DNA of 48,560 bases from Blastococcus sp. CT_GayMR16 (GTDB lineage Bacteria > Actinomycetota > Actinomycetes > Mycobacteriales > Geodermatophilaceae), in contig NZ_SPQK01000026.1 of the NCBI RefSeq assembly GCF_004570875.1, forward strand, positions 1 through 48,560, given 5' to 3'. The notes under the pieces were generated by a model. The model saw nothing but the letters and a program-made list of their open reading frames with translations, had not been told where the DNA came from and did no database searches. Positions 28,247 through 35,323 of the stretch are shown here, piece after piece (within the stretch, counting starts at the first letter, position 1; every line of letters starts with the position of its first letter). Made by a program: the position numbers and the translations under genes.

Positions 28247-29266
28247 TCAGGCAGCGTCCGACGTCCGGACCGGTTCCGCTCTCGTCACCGTGCGGAAGCG
28301 CCGCTCCGTCACGTACGGGGCGGCCAGCAGGCTCCGGATCCGGGTCGCTGTCTGCGGCCACCCAGGGCCGAGATCGTCGTTGACGACGCGGACGACGCGG
28401 ACACCGGCGTCCCGCAGCCGGTCCTCGCGCCGCTTCTCCTGCCACAGCACTTCACCGGACGGCGACCCGTTCCGGGGATCGGTGTACTTCACCCGCCCGT
28501 CGAACTCCACGGCGACCGCCGCCTCCTCGTACCAGGCATCCACGCGTCCGAGGAAGCCGGCGTCGTCATGGATCTCGACCTGCAGGTCCGGGCGCGGCAT
28601 CCCCGCGAAGAGCAGCGCCAGCCGTCCTCTGGTCTCCAGTGGGGACTCGGCCCGGCCGTCGCTCAGGTCCAGGGCCCGAGCCGCCCCCGAGATGCCCACA
28701 CGATGGGTGCCGGCCAGGACGGCGCGCAGAAGCTCTGCACGATCGACCTTCAGGGCCCGCATGGCGGCGTCGACGGCGATCACGCTGTCGGTCAGAGACC
28801 ACTCGCGCGCACAGTCGACCAGCGTCCGCGCCACGGACGTCGTCCCGAATGCCAGCCACGGGCGGACGTCGTCGTCGGGGAGCGCCGCTCGGGCGACGCG
28901 GTAGCCACGGCCACGCCGCCACTGGTCGACTGCGGTGACACGGACGTCGCGCGGCTCGGTCCGCGGGACGATCAGGTCGTGCAGACGCGCGGCGGATGCG
29001 TGACTCAGCACGGGACCGGATCGGAGGCTCAGCAGCACCGCGAGGCAGTCGGCGAGGTGTTGCTGTCGTGGATCGGTCGTGGCGACGTCGTCCGCAGCGA
29101 TGTAGACGCCCTTGCGCAAGCGGACCCACCGGCGGGCGCTGAGCTCGGCGCGGACGTCCTCGACCCGGTAACCGACCGCCAGCGCCTCCTTGCTGGTGAA
29201 GACGCCGAGACGGGCACTGGCGATGGTTCGCAGCCGCGGATGCACCACAGGAGTGTCGCGACCCAT
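28247..29266 (-). CDS. AbiEi-like wHTH plus DUF559 (PD-(D/E)xK nuclease-like) protein
   Basis: A 339-residue protein. The N-terminal winged-helix region (about 1-60, RLRTIASARLGVFTSKEALAVGY...RRWVRLRKGVYI) matches AbiEi-type antitoxin domains. The middle is helical. The C-terminal DUF559 domain keeps the Vsr/restriction-like residues: Asp in GRVDAWY, VEFDGRVKY, and QEKRREDRLRDAGVRVVRVV. It is probably a DNA-binding nuclease; no partner toxin lies next to it. I chose the ATG at 29266. A TTG at 29305, behind AGGA from the flanking repeat, would add 13 residues. The gene stands alone between mirror-ordered hairpins. Confidence 0.78.
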   Translation of the reverse strand: MGRDTPVVHPRLRTIASARLGVFTSKEALAVGYRVEDVRAELSARRWVRLRKGVYIAADDVATTDPRQQHLADCLAVLLSLRSGPVLSHASAARLHDLIVPRTEPRDVRVTAVDQWRRGRGYRVARAALPDDDVRPWLAFGTTSVARTLVDCAREWSLTDSVIAVDAAMRALKVDRAELLRAVLAGTHRVGISGAARALDLSDGRAESPLETRGRLALLFAGMPRPDLQVEIHDDAGFLGRVDAWYEEAAVAVEFDGRVKYTDPRNGSPSGEVLWQEKRREDRLRDAGVRVVRVVNDDLGPGWPQTATRIRSLLAAPYVTERRFRTVTRAEPVRTSDAA

Positions 29267-29306
29267 CCGGATGGGTGGCAGGGCACCGGCGAGCTCTGTG
29301 GACAAC

Positions 29307-29323
29307 CGTCGTCCTGGCTCACC
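29307..29323 (-). repeat. Inner half-repeat b' (right), inverted partner of 28221-28237
   Basis: Read on the minus strand it gives GGTGAGCCAGGACGACG, 16 of 17 identical to the left copy. It lies directly upstream of the nuclease-like gene and may supply part of its leader. Confidence 0.75.
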
Positions 29324-29327
29324 GTTT

Positions 29328-29365
29328 CGGGTCCTGGCTCACGGTCGACGGTGAGCCAGGACCCG
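29328..29365. repeat. Hairpin B' (right copy)
   Basis: CGGGTCCTGGCTCAC (29328-29342) pairs perfectly with GTGAGCCAGGACCCG (29351-29365) around GGTCGACG. It mirrors hairpin B on the left of the gene. Confidence 0.8.
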
Positions 29366-29391
29366 TAATGATCAGGAGACCTGATCATTAC
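29365..29391. terminator. Hairpin A' (right copy)
   Basis: GTAATGATCAGG (29365-29376) pairs perfectly with CCTGATCATTAC (29380-29391) around an AGA loop. It lies 17 nt beyond the stop of the leftward sigma-like gene and so can serve as its terminator. The core is identical to hairpin A. Confidence 0.7.
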
Positions 29392-29407
29392 CGCCCCAAG
29401 CGGGGGG

Positions 29408-30508
29408 TCAGTCGACGAGTTCGGCCAGGCGCGTCTTGAGCGCCTGCTCCACCCGGTCGGCGTACACGTTCATGTTCCGCACCGAGGTGTTCAGGTCGGT
29501 CGAGAGCTGCGTCTTCGTCTGCCCGCCCCAGGTGGTGAGGTACCAGGTCGCCCAGCCGAGCACGTTGGGCTGACCCGCACGCTGGTCCCGTCGCGCGGAC
29601 GGGTCGGGGGCGCAGGCGGCCGTCAGGGCGTGCGACAGCAGCGTCTGCTCCGCCTCGCCCATGATCTCGTCGGGCGCCTCGGAGGAGTCCGGCAGCAGGA
29701 TCTCGGTGGCGTCGGGCCCGCCGTCCAGGGACTGCAGGTTGCGCAGCCCGTTCAGGGTCGCGACCGTCTGCGAGTTGCGCCGCAGGGTCGCCACGCTCTG
29801 CCCCATGTAGGCGGCGAGCTCCTTCTCACTGGGCCTGCGCTGGTTCTCGGCGATGAAGGCCGCGATCGCCTTCTGCTGCTTGTGCTCGGTGTCGGCGGCG
29901 GTGCGCCCGTGGGCGTTGCGGCCGAGGTCGTGCACCCACTTCGACAGCTGGGTGGCGAGGAACGCCCCGAACGGGACGCCCTTGGTCTCGTCGTACTGGG
30001 CGACGGCCTTCAGCACCCACTCGTAGACCTGCTGGCCCAGGTCGTCGGGGTCGGGCAGGTGCAGCCGGATCGTGCTCATGTTGCGCTGCAGCCGCTTGAG
30101 GCTCACCGGCCCGTAGTGCCGGCAGAGGTCGTTCAGGAAGTCGGCGGGCAGGTCCCGCGGGGCGCGGCGCCGGACGTCGGTCTCGGCCCGCAGGCCGATG
30201 GTCGAGGAGCCGTGGCGGGCGGCCCAGGCGCGGATCCAGTCGGCCAGCACCGAGGCGGACCCGCAGGCGCCGTCGACCCGGTAGAGCCCGTCGCCCTGGT
30301 CGTAGCTGACCGTGACGCCGTCGGGAAGTTCGCTGCGGAACTCCTCGAGCGGGAGCTCGTGGTCGACGCGGAAGTGCACCCGGTCGCGGGGCGTGATGGG
30401 CGCGAGCGTCCAGCCGTCGGCCTCGGGGAGGCCGCCGAACACGAGCGGCTGGCGGATCCGGTTGCGGTTGTCGGTCTCAGTGGACGTGGGGAAAAGGGTG
30501 TCGGACAC
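29408..30508 (-). CDS. Divergent sigma-70-like protein in the flagellar block
   Basis: A 366-residue protein. An N-terminal domain of about 130 residues is unfamiliar to me. A region resembling sigma region 2 follows (DPDDLGQQVYEWVLKAVAQYDETKGVPFGAFLATQLSKWVHDL). Then a region-3-like helix set (KAIAAFIAENQRRPSEKELAAYMGQSVATLRR...LRNLQSLD) and a C-terminal helix-turn-helix-like stretch (GQTKTQLSTDLNTSVRNMNVYADRVEQALKTRL) in the place of region 4. The GTG start has AGGAG upstream. It is last in the leftward block containing csrA and fliW. Weak conservation leaves open an anti-sigma, DNA-binding or inactive derivative. Confidence 0.6.
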   Translation of the reverse strand: MSDTLFPTSTETDNRNRIRQPLVFGGLPEADGWTLAPITPRDRVHFRVDHELPLEEFRSELPDGVTVSYDQGDGLYRVDGACGSASVLADWIRAWAARHGSSTIGLRAETDVRRRAPRDLPADFLNDLCRHYGPVSLKRLQRNMSTIRLHLPDPDDLGQQVYEWVLKAVAQYDETKGVPFGAFLATQLSKWVHDLGRNAHGRTAADTEHKQQKAIAAFIAENQRRPSEKELAAYMGQSVATLRRNSQTVATLNGLRNLQSLDGGPDATEILLPDSSEAPDEIMGEAEQTLLSHALTAACAPDPSARRDQRAGQPNVLGWATWYLTTWGGQTKTQLSTDLNTSVRNMNVYADRVEQALKTRLAELVD

Positions 30509-30578
30509 CGGTACTCCTGGGGACCTACGGGGAAGGAGGGCCTCGGGGAAGGAGGCCCGGAAGTCACTCGGGAGGCCG

Positions 30579-31073
30579 TCAGGCCGGGATGCGTTCACCC
30601 GGGCCGGGCATCCGCGGGGCCGGCACCGGCGAGGCCGGCACGACCGGGAGTCCCTCGAGGACGTCCGCGGCGATGGCGCCACCGGCCGCCTGCTCGATGA
30701 GGACGGCGGCCGCAGCGCGCTCGGCGCCACTGGGCTCGGCGGTGTAGACGGGCATGTGGTCGTACAGCGAGGTGAAGATCGCGCTGACGAACGCATAGGC
30801 GGCCTGGGCCTGCGGCGAGAACTTGGCGACGGCGGTGCGGGGACCGAGGTCGACGCCGACGGTCACCCGGACGACGCGGTCGTCCTTGCTCAGGCCGGTG
30901 ACGGCGAAGGAGACCTCATCGTGCTCGGCGGCGAGCGTCGCGAGGGCGGCCAGGCACTTGCGAGTGGCACCACGTCGCGGCCGGAGCTGGACGTGGACGA
31001 CCACGGTCTCCGGCTCGGCCTGGTTGATGGCCTGGGCGTTGAATGCCTCTGCCTGCGTTGCACTGCGTTCCAT
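30579..31073 (-). CDS. Hypothetical protein of the flagellar block
   Basis: A 164-residue protein without a recognised family. It has a beta-like central part (ETVVVHVQLRPRRGATRKCLAALATLAAEHDEVSFAVTGLSKDDRVVRVTVGVDLG), a helical segment (SPQAQAAYAFVSAIFTSLYDHM) and a Pro-rich tail (VVPASPVPAPRMPGPGE). There is no signal peptide. The ATG has a G-rich leader. It lies 70 nt upstream of the sigma-like gene and about 200 nt after csrA, so it is probably co-expressed with the sigma-like protein. Confidence 0.65.
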   Translation of the reverse strand: MERSATQAEAFNAQAINQAEPETVVVHVQLRPRRGATRKCLAALATLAAEHDEVSFAVTGLSKDDRVVRVTVGVDLGPRTAVAKFSPQAQAAYAFVSAIFTSLYDHMPVYTAEPSGAERAAAAVLIEQAAGGAIAADVLEGLPVVPASPVPAPRMPGPGERIPA

Positions 31074-31273
31074 GCTGATCGCCCCCTGTCACTTGCTTGA
31101 GGGGAAATCTGCCCTATGCCTCGGCAACGAAGGCCACAACACTCGCCGTGTCATACGCAGTTATGCGCGACTACTTCGGCAGAAGTTGCCCGTGTCGGCG
31201 CAGCTGAGGACTGGTTCACAGACTCGCTGGCAGGCTCTGCCAAAGCAGAGGTCCCCCAGGCCATGCAGATCTG

Positions 31274-31660
31274 TCAGGCGGGAGCGTCCTTCGGAGCGTC
31301 GACCGGGGTTGCGACAGCCGCAGCGGCGTCGGTCGCTGCGTCGCCGGTCGCGGCGTCGCCGGTCGCCGCGTCGTCGGTCGCCGCGTCGTCGGTCGCTGCG
31401 TCGTCGGTCGCGGCGGCGGCCTCGGTCGCGGCCGGCGAGGGAGCGAAGGCGGCGAGGGCGCCGAGACTGTCGGCGGTCACCTGCGCGGCGAGGAGGTTGG
31501 CCTCGGCGATCTGCCGGTAGACCTCCTCGCGGTGGATCGCCACTTCGCGGGGGGCCTTGAAGCCCAGTCGCACGGTGCCACCGCGGACCTCGACGACGTG
31601 GACCTCGATGTCGTCGCCGATGCGGATCGTCTCGCCGACGCTGCGGGTGAGTGTGAGCAC
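31274..31660 (-). CDS. csrA: Carbon storage/translational regulator CsrA with long repetitive tail
   Basis: The first 60 or so residues are canonical CsrA (MLTLTRSVGETIRIGDDIEVHVVEVRGGTVRLGFKAP, then REVAIHREEVYRQI), the dimeric RNA-binding fold that recognises GGA in mRNA leaders. The protein is 128 residues instead of the usual 60-75. The extra C-terminus is made of Ala/Thr/Asp pentapeptides (DAATD, DAATG) encoded by 15-bp tandem repeats. The start is GTG with GGAGG upstream. It follows fliW, whose product antagonises CsrA in Bacillus, so the pair likely controls flagellin translation. Confidence 0.9.
   Translation of the reverse strand: MLTLTRSVGETIRIGDDIEVHVVEVRGGTVRLGFKAPREVAIHREEVYRQIAEANLLAAQVTADSLGALAAFAPSPAATEAAAATDDAATDDAATDDAATGDAATGDAATDAAAAVATPVDAPKDAPA
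31331..31420 (-). repeat. 15-bp tandem repeat in the csrA tail
   Basis: Six consecutive 15-nt units of the type GGTCGCNGCGTCGTC; the first five are nearly identical and the last is degenerate. They encode the DAATD/DAATG peptide on the minus strand. Unit gain or loss would stay in frame. Confidence 0.85.
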
Positions 31661-31772
31661 GAATACCCCTCCATGGGTGTCTGTGGAACTAGCCGTCCTT
31701 GGCGTTGCCCGTCACACGGGCCGTTCACGAGTGGGAGCAGCCGCGTCACGATGCCACGGCGCCCCGATGGGG

Positions 31773-32228
31773 TTATCGGCGCAGTGGCCGCCTGATGGGA
31801 TGCACCCCGTCGGTGAGGACGAGTTGCCGGGCTCGCTGATTGTCGGGGTTGACGACCAGCGGCGCACGCAGGTTCGCCGTCGCCGCGGTGACGTCCCCGT
31901 CGGGAACCGTCACCAGGCAGTACAGCGACGCATCCTCCGCCGCCGCCATACCCAGCTCGGTGCAGGCGGCTCCCGGCAGGGCCGGCGCGTAGTCGGGGAA
32001 GAAGGACGCGGCGGAGACGGCGAGGAACCGGGGCCCGTCGGGGGCGACGGACTGCAACCAGAACAGGTGGCCACCGCCGTCCGCGGGCACCAGGACGTAG
32101 TCGCGGTGCCCGGGAAAGCCGGGGAGCGGCTCCGCGAGATCCAGCACCTGAACGAGCGGCGGCACCGGAACCCGGGCAACCGAGGGCCGCGCGGGTGCCG
32201 GCCGCGTCGCGACCGGGGACGGCGTCAT
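31773..32228 (-). CDS. fliW: Flagellar assembly factor FliW
   Basis: A 151-residue FliW with a short Pro-rich N-terminal extension. Family features are LDLAEPLPGFPGHRDYVLVP, FWLQSVAPDGPRFLAVSAASFFPDY, LYCLVTVPDGDVTAATANLRAPLVVNPDNQRARQLVL. FliW binds free flagellin or CsrA and frees flagellin mRNA from CsrA repression. The ATG is preceded by GAGG. It lies between flgL and csrA in the usual order. Confidence 0.92.
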   Translation of the reverse strand: MTPSPVATRPAPARPSVARVPVPPLVQVLDLAEPLPGFPGHRDYVLVPADGGGHLFWLQSVAPDGPRFLAVSAASFFPDYAPALPGAACTELGMAAAEDASLYCLVTVPDGDVTAATANLRAPLVVNPDNQRARQLVLTDGVHPIRRPLRR

Positions 32229-32271
32229 GCGGGCAGCCTCCTCGGCGCCTCGGGTGTCGGGTACCGGGACA

Positions 32272-33153
32272 TCAGCGCAGGTAGTCCAGCAGCGTGGGCG
32301 TGAGGGCCTTGGCCGTCGCGGCCAGCGCCGCCTCGTACCCGACCTTCTGCATCTGCAGCTGCATGATCGTGTTGGGCAGGTCGATGTTCTCGGTCTCGGC
32401 CAGGCGCGACGAGAGCGTCAGGGCACGGTCGGAGTTGACCTGGTCCTCACGGTCGACGCGTGCGGCCCGGGACCCGACGTCGGCGACCGCGGTGAGCATG
32501 CCCTTCATGACCACGTCGAGGTCGGCCAGGTGGCCGGCCAGGGCGGTCGGGTTGGCGACCACGTCCGTGGCGATCTTGTCGGCGATGGCGAAGATGTCCG
32601 CGCCGGCCGGCCCGAACGCCTGCGGCCCCGGCGTGTCGACCTGGACGACCTCGGTGTCGGACACCCGGCGCGTCACCGGCGGCCCGACCTGGCCCACGTA
32701 GGTGCCGGCCGCGTCGTAGGCCTTGCTTCCCGGCGTGACGCCGCCGAACAGCGGCCGCCCCCCGATCGAGCGGTTGGCCAGGCTCAGCAGGCCGTCCCGG
32801 AGGGAGGAGACCTCGGTGGCGATCGCCTGGGCGCTGACGTCGCTGTTCGAGCCGGTGTTGCTGCCCTGCACGGTCAGGTCGCGGATGCGGCGCGCCGTGG
32901 AGAGCATCTCCTGCAGCGAGGAGTCGGTCTGCTCGAGCCAGCTCTTCGCGTCGTTGATGTTGCGGGACTGCTGAGCAGTGGCGGCCTGGTCCGACCGTGC
33001 CTGCATCGCCCGGTTCGTGCCGGTCGGCGAGTCCGACGGCGCATTGATGAGCCGACCGGAGGTGAGCTGCTGCTGCAGCTTCCCGACCGCGTCGAGGTTC
33101 CGGTTGAGACCCTGGAGACTGGTGAGCGCGACGGCGCGCTGGGTGATCCGCAT
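32272..33153 (-). CDS. flgL: Flagellar hook-associated protein 3 (hook-filament junction)
   Basis: A 293-residue FlgL with flagellin-like ends: the N-terminus MRITQRAVALTSLQGLNRNLDAVGKLQQQLTSGRLINAPSDSPTG and the C-terminus LAETENIDLPNTIMQLQMQKVGYEAALAATAKALTPTLLDYL. Both form the D0/D1 coiled coil. It is exported by the flagellar type III apparatus and joins FlgK to the filament. It starts 5 nt after the flgK stop. Confidence 0.95.
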   Translation of the reverse strand: MRITQRAVALTSLQGLNRNLDAVGKLQQQLTSGRLINAPSDSPTGTNRAMQARSDQAATAQQSRNINDAKSWLEQTDSSLQEMLSTARRIRDLTVQGSNTGSNSDVSAQAIATEVSSLRDGLLSLANRSIGGRPLFGGVTPGSKAYDAAGTYVGQVGPPVTRRVSDTEVVQVDTPGPQAFGPAGADIFAIADKIATDVVANPTALAGHLADLDVVMKGMLTAVADVGSRAARVDREDQVNSDRALTLSSRLAETENIDLPNTIMQLQMQKVGYEAALAATAKALTPTLLDYLR

Positions 33154-33158
33154 TCAGA

Positions 33159-34565
33159 TCAGCGCCCCACGAGCCCGGTGCGGTTGATCAGCTGGTCCAG
33201 CGTCTCGTCGATCGCCGTCACCAGCCGACCGGCGGCCGAGTAGGCGTGCTGGAACGACAGCATGTTGGTCATCTCCTCGTCGATGTTGACGCCGGCCACC
33301 GACTCGCGGGCTGCGTCGACCTGGGTGCTGATGACCGCCTGGATGTCGAGGTTCCGGCTGGCGACGGCCGCCTGCACCCCGAGCTCGACGATCATCTTCC
33401 GGTAGCCCGCATCGGTCCCGGTCGTGGACTGACGCAGCTGCGCGATCGCGTCGGCGTTCCCGTGGTCGAGTGCGGGGACACCGGCGGTCGGGCCCACGCT
33501 GGAGGCGGCCACCTTCTTCGGGTCGGTGATCATCACCTTCAGCGACGCCGCCGTGATGGGGCCGCTGGCCGATCCGAGCAGCGGCGTGCCTGCGACCCCG
33601 GCCAGGTCGAATCCGGTCGCGTGGGCGGTGTTCAGGCCGGTCGCGAGGCTGACCGCGGTGTCGTCCAGGGCCTTGCGGTAGCTCGGGATGATCGTGGTCA
33701 GCGAGTTCAGCTGCCCCTCGGCCGTGCCGCCGGGCCGCACGGTGTAGCCGCCGGAGCCGGTCACGATCCGGGGCGCGTCGGCGGTGACGCCGTCCACGCT
33801 GTAGGTGCCCGCGGTCGCCAGGCTCGACGCCGAGGACCCGGACACGAGGGTCATGCCGCCGACGAGCACGTCGACGACGCCGTCGTCGCCGTGCCGCACC
33901 GTGGCGCCGACCTGGTCGGCCAGCTTCATGACGAGCAGGTCGCGCTGGTCGGAGAGGTCGTTGGCCGGCAGGCCGCTCTGGTGGGCCCGCTGGATGGCCT
34001 TGTTGAGGTCGGCGATGGACGTGGCAGAGGCGTTCACATCGGCCACGAGGACGTCGAGGCTCTCGCGGGACTGCGTCCACTGCGCGCCGAGCGAGGCCTG
34101 GCTGAAGTGGATGCCACCGACCAGGGTCTCCAGGCGCTTGAGCATCTGCCCGCGGGCGGCCTCGTCCTGGGGCTGGTTCGCGACGTCCTCCCAGCCGGAC
34201 CACATGTCCGCCAGGAGGCTCTGGATGCCGGTGTCGCCGGGCTCGCGGAAGGCCTGCTCGACCAGCTCGAAGGTCTCGTTCTCCACGGTCAGCCGGGCGC
34301 TGTTGGCATGCTCGGTGTGCCCGCGGCCCTCGAGGAAGGCGTCCCGGATCCGGGTGACCTCGTCGGCGCTCACGCCGCCGCCGATGCCGTTGCTAGTGGA
34401 GAAGAAGGCCGGGACGACGCTGCCGCCGATGGCCGCGAGGTCGACCCGCTGGCGGGAGTACCCCTCGGTGTTGACGTTGGCGATGTTCTGGCCGGTCACG
34501 TCCAGCGCGCGCCGCTGCGCCCAGAGGGCGGTGGTGGCCGCGTTCAGCGACGAGAACGTGCTCAC
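33159..34565 (-). CDS. flgK: Flagellar hook-associated protein 1
   Basis: A 468-residue FlgK. The N-terminus has the rod/hook signature (FSSLNAATTALWAQRRALDVTGQNIANVNTEGYSRQRVDLA) and the C-terminus the matching helix (SVAGVNIDEEMTNMLSFQHAYSAAGRLVTAIDETLDQLINRTGLVGR). The start is GTG at 34565 with GAGGAG upstream; that site lies inside a 76-nt junction repeat which also contains the flgN stop. Confidence 0.95.
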   Translation of the reverse strand: MSTFSSLNAATTALWAQRRALDVTGQNIANVNTEGYSRQRVDLAAIGGSVVPAFFSTSNGIGGGVSADEVTRIRDAFLEGRGHTEHANSARLTVENETFELVEQAFREPGDTGIQSLLADMWSGWEDVANQPQDEAARGQMLKRLETLVGGIHFSQASLGAQWTQSRESLDVLVADVNASATSIADLNKAIQRAHQSGLPANDLSDQRDLLVMKLADQVGATVRHGDDGVVDVLVGGMTLVSGSSASSLATAGTYSVDGVTADAPRIVTGSGGYTVRPGGTAEGQLNSLTTIIPSYRKALDDTAVSLATGLNTAHATGFDLAGVAGTPLLGSASGPITAASLKVMITDPKKVAASSVGPTAGVPALDHGNADAIAQLRQSTTGTDAGYRKMIVELGVQAAVASRNLDIQAVISTQVDAARESVAGVNIDEEMTNMLSFQHAYSAAGRLVTAIDETLDQLINRTGLVGR

Positions 34566-34641
34566 GTGGACTCCTCGCTGACGCTCGTCGTGTGCGTTCG
34601 CATGGCTCCGTTGCCCATCGGTGAACTCGCAAGCTCGTTCA
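34566..34641 (-). repeat. 76-nt gene-junction repeat, copy at flgN/flgK
   Basis: On the minus strand the unit begins with the flgN stop in TGAACGAGCTTGCGAG and ends with CGACGAGCGTCAGCGAGGAG plus 5 nt before the flgK GTG. It matches, at the same length, the fliF/fliG junction (43039-43114) and two tandem units before fliK. Confidence 0.85.
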
Positions 34642-35124
34642 CAGCGCACCGTCCAGGGTGACGGCGCGGTGCGAACCGTCGTCCGTGCGACCGGTCGAGC
34701 CGTAGGTGCCGGCATTCGGGGTCTTCACCGACAGCAGGGCGTCACCGATGGCGGCCAGGCCGCCCTCGATCAGCTCCCGGTTGGCGTCGGAGAGGCTGCG
34801 CAGGTCGGTGACGAGGACGAGCAGCGCCTCGTGGTGCTTGGCGAAGAGGTCGTTCCACGGCGCCGGAGCGGCGTCGGCGACCTGACGCAGGGACGGGTTG
34901 GCACCCAGGCCCAGCTTGACGGCGATGGCCTCGGTCGCGGCGGCGCGCTCCACCTCGAGCGTGCGGAGCTGGTCGAGGACCACCTCGATCTCGTGGGCGA
35001 TGCGCGCCAGCCAGCGGGTCTTGCCCGTCAGGATCAGGTACTGCTTCTCCTCGGCCTTGAACAGCAGCAGGTCCAGGAGCTCCTGCTCCCGCCACAGCAA
35101 CGTCGACAGGTGCTGGTAGTCCAC
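34639..35124 (-). CDS. flgN: FlgN-type flagellar export chaperone
   Basis: A 161-residue helical protein with the FlgN pattern: WREQELLDLLLFKAEEKQYLILTGKTRWLARIAHEIEVVLDQLRTLEVERA in the first half and the coil LRSLSDANRELIEGGLAAIGDALL in the second. FlgN chaperones FlgK and FlgL, whose genes follow directly. The start is GTG at 35124; the frame extends 37 codons upstream without similarity. It is the first gene of the leftward flagellar operon. Confidence 0.88.
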   Translation of the reverse strand: MDYQHLSTLLWREQELLDLLLFKAEEKQYLILTGKTRWLARIAHEIEVVLDQLRTLEVERAAATEAIAVKLGLGANPSLRQVADAAPAPWNDLFAKHHEALLVLVTDLRSLSDANRELIEGGLAAIGDALLSVKTPNAGTYGSTGRTDDGSHRAVTLDGAL

Positions 35125-35207
35125 GTGTCCACCGCCCTTCCGTCGTGTCTCTCCGCATCGCACCGGGGGCCACTTCTGGCAGCTCCCGGCGGATCTTCGT
35201 CGACCTG

Positions 35208-35236
35208 CCATCGGCATGCCGTCGCGAGCCCTCAAG
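35208..35236 (-). promoter_or_regulatory. Candidate FliA-type promoter of the flgN operon
   Basis: Read on the minus strand: CTTGAG (35236-35231), 15 nt, then GCCGATGG (35215-35208). The -10 resembles GCCGATAA of sigma-28; the -35 matches the local CTCAAG pattern in four of six positions. It is about 85 nt upstream of the flgN GTG. Confidence 0.5.
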
Positions 35237-35256
35237 CCGAAGCCGACAACTCGGTG

Positions 35257-35285
35257 CTCAAGTCGAAGAGGAAATGTGCCGACAG
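35257..35285 (+). promoter_or_regulatory. Candidate FliA-type promoter of fliA
   Basis: CTCAAG (35257-35262), 15 nt, GCCGACAG (35278-35285), ending 38 nt before the fliA GTG. It has the same spacing and the same CTCAAG as the flagellin promoter, which suggests autoregulation. Confidence 0.6.
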
Positions 35286-35323
35286 CGGTGCGATCCGGGC
35301 CACGGTCAGCCGAGAAGGAGGAC

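Noticed and set aside
28247-29266. Classical AbiE toxin-antitoxin module
   Set aside because: Only the AbiEi-like N-terminal domain is present, fused to DUF559; no AbiEii nucleotidyltransferase gene is adjacent.
31074-31101. CTCAAG on the minus strand (31101-31096) as a FliA promoter for the 164-residue gene
   Set aside because: No GCCG lies at N15 (the sequence there is GATCAGCA), and the start codon would be almost at the -10.
31331-31420. CRISPR-like array
   Set aside because: The 15-bp units are contiguous without spacers and are in frame within csrA; no cas genes are present.
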